From the NCBI GenBank assembly GCA_023445955.1, contig JAEXJH010000258.1, forward strand, positions 1-10,158: a stretch of 10,158 bases of DNA. Reading direction: 5' to 3'. Below are positions 6,525 to 10,158 of this stretch, in pieces (the first letter of the stretch is position 1; each line of letters begins with the position of its first letter). The position numbers and the translations under genes are program-made. Source of the stretch: Pseudomonadota bacterium. GTDB lineage: Bacteria; Pseudomonadota; Alphaproteobacteria; Caulobacterales; Caulobacteraceae. The notes under the pieces were generated by a model. The model saw only the letters and a program-made list of their open reading frames with translations. It had not been told where the DNA came from and did not search any database.

Positions 6525-9500
6525 CTAGAACTCGTAGCGCAGCGACACCTGCATGTACCAGAGCGACAGGCCCGTGTTGCGGGTCTTGGTCACCGAGGTC
6601 GGGACGCTGGAGTAGCGGTAGCGGGCGCAGCTGGCGTCGCTCGTCGACGCCAGGGCGCCGGTCGAGGTCAGGCAGTCCACGCGGGCCAGGGTGTTGATGT
6701 CGCCATATTCCGACACCAGACCCCAGTCGCGGTTGATCAGGTTCAGCAGGTTGCGGACGTCGACCTGGAGCTTCAGCTTGTGGCCGTTGATCAGGGTCGG
6801 CAGCTCCTGGCTGAACTGGGCGTCCAGACGGTTCACCGGGGCGTTGGTGTTGGTGTTCTTCTGCACCAGGCCGGTCGGCAGGTTGAACTGCGTCACGTAC
6901 TTCTTGAACAGGGCCAGGTCGCCCGGGGTGGCGAAGCTGACCAGACCGTAGTCCAGGCCGCTGGCGCCGCCGTTGCCGCTGAGATCCGGCACGTACAGCA
7001 TCTGGGCGGTGCGGTTGACGCCAAACACCTGGCTGCGACCCGACTGGCGGTCCTGCATGTAGAAGCCGAACGGACGGCCGTCCTGGCGCTCGGCGAAGAG
7101 CGTCACGCGGGTCTCGTTGTCGCCGAAGAACTTCTTGCGATAGCTGAACTCGGCCTTGTAGCGGTTCTTGATCTCGTAGACCGAGCGGCCGAGGTAGTCA
7201 CGGTTGGGGTCCATGCCGGCGGCGACGCCGCCGTACAGCGAGCCCGCCGTGGTGCCGAAGAACAGGCCGGCGTTGATGTCGTTCATGTTCTGGCGGGCAT
7301 AGCCCAGCGAGAAGTCGCCACCCCAGTCGAAGCGCTTGGAGATCTGGGCCGAGGCGGTCCAGCTTTCGCCCTTGTCGGCGTTGCTGACGATCACGTCGCG
7401 GTTCGAGCCGAGGTTGGTCGAGCTCTTGCCGGGCGTCGTGGCGGCCAGGCCGTCATAGCGGATGCGGCCGTCCGGCAGGAACTGCTGCACGCCGTTGACC
7501 ACCAGCGGCTGGGCGCGGCTGTCGTAGTAGGTGATCTCGTTCTGCGCCTGGGTGGCGATGTAGTTGACCGTGGCCGTCCAGCCCTCGGTCCACTTGCCCG
7601 AACCGCGCCATTCGCCCGACAGGTACAGCTTCCACTGCCCCGGCATCTCGAAGGTCGGCGACATGGCGATCACTTCGCTGAGCGGCGGGATGGTCGGCGA
7701 ACCCGACAGCGTGCCTTGCTGCAGCTGCTGGACGATCGTCGGGACGGCCAGGCCGAACTTCGGATCGGTGTTCAGACCGTCCAGCGCGGCCGAGCCGATC
7801 GCCTGGGTGAAGCCGGGCGTGCCGCCGGTTTCGGTGAAGGCGCCGGTGGTGGTGCGCTGGATCGTGACCTGCGAGGTCGCATAGCCGGTGTTGTAGAACG
7901 CGATGCCGGTCAGCACGTCCGGCGAGCCGCCGGCGAACAGGCCAAAGCCGCCGGTGAAGCGCAGGCTGTCGCTGGGCTTCCAGTCGACCGAGACGCGCGG
8001 CATCAGCACATGCAGGCCGTCGATGGTCTTCTGGTTGGTGTAGCCGTTACGGGCGGTGAAGTTCGGGTTCAGGATCGGGCGATCGGGCTCGTCGTACCAG
8101 TCGAAGCGGACGCCTGCGGTGACCTGCAGGTTGTCGGTGATGTCCAGGGTGTCCTGGGCGAAGGTCGAATAGGTCCAGTAGGTGCTGTTGAACGCTGCAT
8201 CGTTCGGATTGCCGGTGACGGCGTTCTGATAGATCAGCTGGCTGGCGCGACCGGCCTGATAGTCGGCGATCGAGTCGAAATAGTACTGGCCGCGCGAGTT
8301 GGGCACGAAGACGTCGAACACGTCGGCCTTGCGGGCCTGGGCGCCGAACTTGAAGCGGTTGTCGCCCAGGCTGTACTCGCCCACCGCCTGGTAGCGGGTT
8401 TCCTGTTCGGCCAGGGCGTTGGCGTGGCGGAACTGGTCGGGGCCGAAATAGACCTGCGAGAAGCCGGCGGCGCAGCTGGTCAGGGTGGCGTCAGAGGTCC
8501 CGGCGGTGCAGACGCGCACGTCCGAGAAGTTCTGGCCGCCCGGAGGGTTCTGGCCGTTGCGATAGTCGCGATAGGTGGCCTTCAGCGTGGTCGACAGGTT
8601 GTCGGTCCAGTTGGAGTGGATCTCCAGCGTGGTCGCCTCGTCCTTGTTGGACTGCGTGTACCAGTGCGACGACAGGGCCGCGGTGGTGGCGCTGAGATCG
8701 GTGCGCTGGAGCGAGCTGCTCTCGGCGTTGCGATAGGTCAGGCTGGCGCGGTGCCGGTCGTTGATGTTCCAGTCGATCTTGGCCGAGTACTTCTTGTCGG
8801 TGACCGGCTGGGTCAGCGGAATGGCGCCCAGCGGATAGTCGCTGGCGTAGTTGTTGTTGTAGGTGTTGACGATCGAGTCGATCGTCGCCTGCGTCAGGCC
8901 GTTCGAGAAGATGTTGGCCGCGCCCGAACCCGGCGCGCCGAACTGGGTGGTGTCCAGCGTCTTGTAGGTCTCGTAGCTGACCGCGAAGAACAGGTGGTCC
9001 TTGATGATCGGACCCGACAGGAACCCGCCGTAGTTCTTCTGGCTGATGGTCTGCGGCACGCGGGTGTCGCTGTAGTGGCGGCCGACCATGCCTTCGTTCA
9101 GGTAGTTCACGAAGCCGACGCCGTGGAACTTGTTGCCGCCCGAGCGCAGCACCAGGTTCAGCGCGCCGCCGACGAAGTCGCCGTTCTCGACGTCGGTCGG
9201 GACCGCGGCGACCGAGAACTGCTCGACGGCGTCCAGGGTCACGGGACCGCGCGCGGTGCTCATGCCGCCCTGGGCCAGGCCGAAGTTGTCCTGCGCCGAC
9301 ACGCCGTCGACGGCCAGGCGGTTGAAGCGCGGGTTGGAGCCGGCGATCGAGATGCCGCCGCCGTTGGTGCCGGCCCGGCCGCCGGAGAGATCCTGGGCCA
9401 CCAGGATGTCGCGGCGGGCGAAGTCGCGCGGGTCGCGGGTCACGGCGACGATCGCGTTCAGGTCATCGCGGTTCAGGACGGTCTTGGGACCCTGGTCGTT

Positions 9501-9887
9501 GTTGGCGCGGCTGGCGGCCGAGACGACGATGGCCTCGACCTGGGCGCTGTCGCCCAGCTCGACGTCCAGGTCGGTGGTCTTGCCCAGGTTCAGGAAGAGG
9601 TCCGTATAGGTCTTGGATCCGCCATCGGGCGTCGAGACCGTTACCGTGTACGGACCACCGACCCGCAGGCCACGCGCGTCAAACGCGCCGGTGGCGCCCG
9701 TCATCGTCATGGCGCGCGTGCCCGACGGCGTGTGCAGCACAGTGACGCTGGCGTTCGGTACGGCGACGCCGCCGTTCATCACCTGCCCGTGCAGGGCGGC
9801 GGTGGTTTCCTGAGCATAGGCCGCGCTCCCGGCCGCCAAGGTCAGGACGCTCAAGGCGGCCCCCGCCGCCAGACGTTTCATCAACAT
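6525..9887 (-). CDS. Oar-like TonB-dependent receptor with carboxypeptidase-regulatory-like domain
   Basis: This encodes a 1120-residue outer-membrane protein of the Oar/OmpA-related TonB-dependent receptor family. Residues 1-25 are a signal peptide (MLMKRL start, cleavage after A-Y-A). Residues about 27-112 form the beta-sandwich CarboxypepD-regulatory-like domain common to this family (ALHGQVMNGGVAVPNASVTV at 31-50). A TonB-box-like VEAIVVSA lies at 117-124. The plug runs about 130-250, ending in ALNLVLRSGGNKFHG. The barrel follows, with the characteristic NYGGFLSGPIIKDHLFFAVS segment at 285-304, and ends in RYEF, an aromatic C-terminus. The mature protein has four cysteines in two close pairs, C460/C472 and C1072/C1087, likely disulfide-closed loops. 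Start 9887 is preferred because GAGGGG lies 8 bases upstream; the second in-frame ATG at 9881 is 14 bases away. Relatives include Oar of Myxococcus, linked to protease secretion, and many uncharacterised receptors next to peptidases. The gene looks intact; the substrate is unknown. It precedes the hydrolase on the same strand. Confidence 0.94.
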   Translation of the reverse strand: MLMKRLAAGAALSVLTLAAGSAAYAQETTAALHGQVMNGGVAVPNASVTVLHTPSGTRAMTMTGATGAFDARGLRVGGPYTVTVSTPDGGSKTYTDLFLNLGKTTDLDVELGDSAQVEAIVVSAASRANNDQGPKTVLNRDDLNAIVAVTRDPRDFARRDILVAQDLSGGRAGTNGGGISIAGSNPRFNRLAVDGVSAQDNFGLAQGGMSTARGPVTLDAVEQFSVAAVPTDVENGDFVGGALNLVLRSGGNKFHGVGFVNYLNEGMVGRHYSDTRVPQTISQKNYGGFLSGPIIKDHLFFAVSYETYKTLDTTQFGAPGSGAANIFSNGLTQATIDSIVNTYNNNYASDYPLGAIPLTQPVTDKKYSAKIDWNINDRHRASLTYRNAESSSLQRTDLSATTAALSSHWYTQSNKDEATTLEIHSNWTDNLSTTLKATYRDYRNGQNPPGGQNFSDVRVCTAGTSDATLTSCAAGFSQVYFGPDQFRHANALAEQETRYQAVGEYSLGDNRFKFGAQARKADVFDVFVPNSRGQYYFDSIADYQAGRASQLIYQNAVTGNPNDAAFNSTYWTYSTFAQDTLDITDNLQVTAGVRFDWYDEPDRPILNPNFTARNGYTNQKTIDGLHVLMPRVSVDWKPSDSLRFTGGFGLFAGGSPDVLTGIAFYNTGYATSQVTIQRTTTGAFTETGGTPGFTQAIGSAALDGLNTDPKFGLAVPTIVQQLQQGTLSGSPTIPPLSEVIAMSPTFEMPGQWKLYLSGEWRGSGKWTEGWTATVNYIATQAQNEITYYDSRAQPLVVNGVQQFLPDGRIRYDGLAATTPGKSSTNLGSNRDVIVSNADKGESWTASAQISKRFDWGGDFSLGYARQNMNDINAGLFFGTTAGSLYGGVAAGMDPNRDYLGRSVYEIKNRYKAEFSYRKKFFGDNETRVTLFAERQDGRPFGFYMQDRQSGRSQVFGVNRTAQMLYVPDLSGNGGASGLDYGLVSFATPGDLALFKKYVTQFNLPTGLVQKNTNTNAPVNRLDAQFSQELPTLINGHKLKLQVDVRNLLNLINRDWGLVSEYGDINTLARVDCLTSTGALASTSDASCARYRYSSVPTSVTKTRNTGLSLWYMQVSLRYEF

Positions 9888-9895
9888 TCGATTTT

Positions 9896-9901
9896 CCCCT
9901 C
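9896..9901 (-). promoter_or_regulatory. Shine-Dalgarno GAGGGG of the Oar-like receptor
   Basis: On the minus strand GAGGGG lies 8 bases before ATG at 9887 and 14 before ATG at 9881, favouring the first. The same hexamer precedes all three complete genes of the window. Confidence 0.75.
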
Positions 9902-9919
9902 GTTGCGGTTCCAACCCGC

Positions 9920-9938
9920 AGCAATGCCGCACATTGCT
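9920..9938. repeat. Perfect 7-bp inverted repeat in receptor 5' leader
   Basis: AGCAATG (9920-9926) is the reverse complement of CATTGCT (9932-9938) with a 5-base spacer. It lies between the proposed promoter and the Shine-Dalgarno of the Oar-like receptor, so it would form a leader hairpin in the mRNA or serve as an operator near the start of transcription. Confidence 0.5.
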
Positions 9939-9956
9939 CCGTCTTTGAGACAGACT

Positions 9957-9980
9957 GATGTAGGGTATGCCGTTCTTGAA
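9957..9980 (-). promoter_or_regulatory. Candidate housekeeping promoter of the Oar-like receptor
   Basis: Read on the minus strand, CCTACATC (9957-9964) matches 7 of 8 positions of the Caulobacter -10 consensus GCTANAWC. TTCAAG (9975-9980) matches 4 of 6 positions of the -35 element TTGACG. The gap is 10 bp, within the known 10-14 bp range. It would give a leader of roughly 60 bases. The -35 match is only fair, so this is a proposal. Confidence 0.4.
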
Positions 9981-9990
9981 GCGTGAAGGT

Positions 9991-10004
9991 CCGTACGCGT
10001 ACGG
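9991..10004. promoter_or_regulatory. Perfect 14-bp palindrome, candidate operator
   Basis: CCGTACGCGTACGG is a perfect palindrome with a central CG. It lies 10 bp upstream of the proposed -35 element of the Oar-like receptor. Size, symmetry and central CG resemble LacI/GalR-type operators, which control several receptors in Caulobacter, but the bases do not match an operator I know. A site this far upstream could equally serve an activator. Confidence 0.45.
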
Positions 10005-10029
10005 TTGCCTGGGAAATGAACGCCGGTCG

Positions 10030-10044
10030 GCGAGCGACGCTCGC
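10030..10044. repeat. Inverted repeat GCGAGCG-A-CGCTCGC
   Basis: GCGAGCG (10030-10036) and CGCTCGC (10038-10044) are complementary around a single central base. It lies upstream of the proposed receptor promoter and just downstream of the possible minus-strand gene end at 10070. It could be a weak terminator stem for that gene (no T-run follows) or part of a regulatory region. Confidence 0.35.
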
Positions 10045-10069
10045 TCCTTAGGCGCAATGAAGTAACGCC

Positions 10070-10156
10070 TTACTTGTACTGGCCGCGGTTGCACCGGCAG
10101 CGCTTGCCCCGGTCGCGCGTTCGCCGCGAGTCGCGCGCCTCGCGACGCAAAGGAAG
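10070..10156 (-). CDS. Possible C-terminal end of an unidentified gene (partial)
   Basis: A minus-strand frame enters from the right edge and ends at TAA (10070-10072), giving 28 residues that finish RGKRCRCNRGQYK. About 86% of its third codon positions are G or C (24 of 28), against 19 of 28 and 18 of 28 at first and second positions, the pattern seen in the real genes here. The peptide is very basic (12 Arg/Lys of 28) and contains C-R-C; I do not recognise it. The sample is short and GC-rich DNA can mimic coding bias, so it may be chance. An alternative reading is that AAAGGAAG at 10149-10156 on the plus strand is the Shine-Dalgarno of a divergent gene starting just outside the window. Confidence 0.33.
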   Translation of the reverse strand, partial: LPLRREARDSRRTRDRGKRCRCNRGQYK

Positions 10157-10158
10157 CC

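Noticed and set aside
6114..9986. A 1290-codon open frame on the plus strand opposite the Oar-like receptor
   Set aside because: It is a mirror frame that crosses two genes, a terminator and a promoter region. The protein has no recognisable fold, and the opposite strand encodes a well-recognised receptor.
9888..10094. N-terminal extension of the Oar-like receptor from GTG at 10094
   Set aside because: It would put 69 basic, non-conserved-looking residues before a textbook signal peptide and would run through the promoter-like elements; GAGGGG points to 9887.
10130..10146. GTCGCG-n5-CGCGAC stem as a terminator
   Set aside because: No T-run follows on either strand, and CG-rich 6-bp stems are common by chance in this composition.

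Overview
The window looks like chromosomal DNA from a high-GC alphaproteobacterium, most likely Caulobacterales (Caulobacter or a close relative). The reasons are the very strong G/C preference at third codon positions, the density of TonB-dependent outer-membrane receptors, and the GAGGGG ribosome-binding sites in front of all three long genes. The taxonomic call is inference from style, not from a marker gene. I see no mobile element, tRNA, rRNA, CRISPR array or sign of recent transfer.

Layout. Bases 1-306 are non-coding leader with a small hairpin, an AT-richer stretch and a 10-bp direct repeat. Bases 307-2973 (+) encode an 888-residue TonB-dependent receptor. Its stop faces the stop of the next gene across 73 bp that hold a strong hairpin with T-runs on both strands, a bidirectional terminator. 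Bases 3047-6361 (-) encode a 1104-residue secreted protein: a large TolB/Tricorn-like beta-propeller region followed by a metal-dependent amidohydrolase domain. Bases 6362-6524 separate it from the next gene; they hold that gene's terminator and a perfect 10-bp inverted repeat ending at the hydrolase's Shine-Dalgarno. Bases 6525-9887 (-) encode a 1120-residue Oar-like TonB-dependent receptor with an N-terminal carboxypeptidase-regulatory-like domain. Bases 9888-10069 are its promoter/leader, unusually rich in short palindromes. A minus-strand frame with coding-like base use ends at 10070 and may be the last 28 codons of another gene.

How the genes may work together. Both receptors would sit in the outer membrane and take up a ligand at the expense of the TonB-ExbBD system. 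The propeller-amidohydrolase has a signal peptide and no other membrane segment, so it is probably periplasmic and could process what the adjacent Oar-like receptor imports; peptides or amide-containing compounds are a reasonable guess, but no substrate can be read from the sequence. The Oar-like receptor and the hydrolase point the same way but are separated by a terminator, so they are neighbours with probably separate or attenuated transcription rather than a simple operon. The first receptor is convergent and independently transcribed.

I did not find a convincing undescribed system. The observations most worth checking are the palindromes in front of the Oar-like receptor, the inverted repeat in the hydrolase leader, the unusual metal-site motif of the hydrolase, and the possible partial gene at the right edge.
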